Assembly (NCBI GenBank): GCA_902500825.1
Contig: CABVRX010000013.1
Span: 26,460-90,459 of the forward strand
DNA from: an uncultured Nitrospira sp.
GTDB lineage: Bacteria > Nitrospirota > Nitrospiria > Nitrospirales > Nitrospiraceae
Direction of reading: 5' to 3'
Length of the DNA: 64,000 bases
Part shown: piece after piece, positions 63,906 to 64,000 of the stretch
Layout: each line of letters starts with the position of its first letter
Position numbering within the stretch: position 1 is the stretch's first letter
Translations under genes and position numbers: made by a program
Notes under the pieces: model-generated
What the model was told of the DNA's origin: nothing
Database searches by the model: none
Seen by the model: only the letters and a program-made list of their open reading frames with translations

Positions 63906-64000
63906 ATGAAGAGACATGTTGCGAGGCGGTGGAAACAAGTTGTAGTTGCTGGGGCCATGACGGCACTGGTGGCTGGAATGGGAACCCCGCTGCCGAGTGC
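63906..64000 (+). CDS. Start of an exported protein running off the right edge
   Basis: An ATG at 63906 with an AAGGGAGGG site opens MKRHVARRWKQVVVAGAMTA, a basic N-terminus and hydrophobic core that look like a signal peptide. About 31 residues are visible. No family can be assigned. Confidence 0.6.
   Translation, partial: MKRHVARRWKQVVVAGAMTALVAGMGTPLPS

Overview
The window is about 64 kb of bacterial chromosome, moderately GC-rich, with Gram-negative features: TonB-dependent receptor, two-partner secretion porin, POTRA domain, lipoboxes and periplasmic binding proteins. Gene content (many short conserved proteins of unknown function, DUF3386, DUF928, CHAT-TPR, multicopper oxidase, NtrC-type regulators, cobalamin-dependent MetH, a CADD-like protein) suggests Nitrospira or a close relative in the Nitrospirota. 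That assignment comes from memory of gene content, not from a search.

Layout. 1-3.7 kb (minus): a sulfur-carrier/cysteine/threonine cluster (ThiS-cysteine synthase fusion, MoeB/ThiF activator, threonine synthase, MoaD-like carrier). 3.8-6.4 kb (plus): hypothetical protein, exported single-HKD phospholipase-D-type protein, degenerate nucleotidyltransferase, TPM protein. 6.5-9.8 kb: an accessory patch with a Phd/RelE-type pair, a DsbA-like lipoprotein, a DUF4160/DUF2442 pair followed by a broken copy of the DsbA-like 3' end, a lipoprotein gene followed by an attC-like site, and a frameshifted fragment resembling agmatine deiminase. 9.9-22.3 kb: ordinary small metabolic and conserved hypothetical genes. 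22.4-26.1 kb: metH.

26.2-49 kb is the regulatory core. Two paralogous modules each encode a periplasmic ABC_sub_bind protein, a membrane histidine kinase and an NtrC-type sigma-54 activator. The first lies beside a TonB-dependent receptor. Reading the intergenic DNA by eye, I find sigma-54 (-24/-12) promoter candidates upstream of both binding-protein genes, the multicopper oxidase operon, the hypothetical/NarL pair, two tiny membrane-protein genes (27 and 29 aa) and a 68-aa gene at 58.5 kb. Five of the six have related TGAATC/GATTCA or AATTGGATGC motifs 50-160 bp further upstream. I infer a local sigma-54 regulon run by the two activators. The oxidase operon pairs the oxidase with an exported cupredoxin plus beta-propeller fusion.

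48.9-57.0 kb (minus): a two-partner secretion operon (TpsA adhesin-like protein, TpsB/FhaC porin, TPR-CHAT protein, DUF928 protein), with a cysteine-rich exported protein and a lipoprotein upstream. 58-64 kb: tRNA-Arg, a DUF748/AsmA-like protein, a pentapeptide-repeat protein, a 1-Cys peroxiredoxin and the start of an exported protein. A further tRNA (Pro) lies at 43.1 kb, downstream of rph-rdgB.

Four copies of a ~120 bp palindromic element with AGGATGCT ends lie in the window, each between two consecutive minus-strand genes. No phage, insertion sequence with transposase, CRISPR array or integrase was seen.
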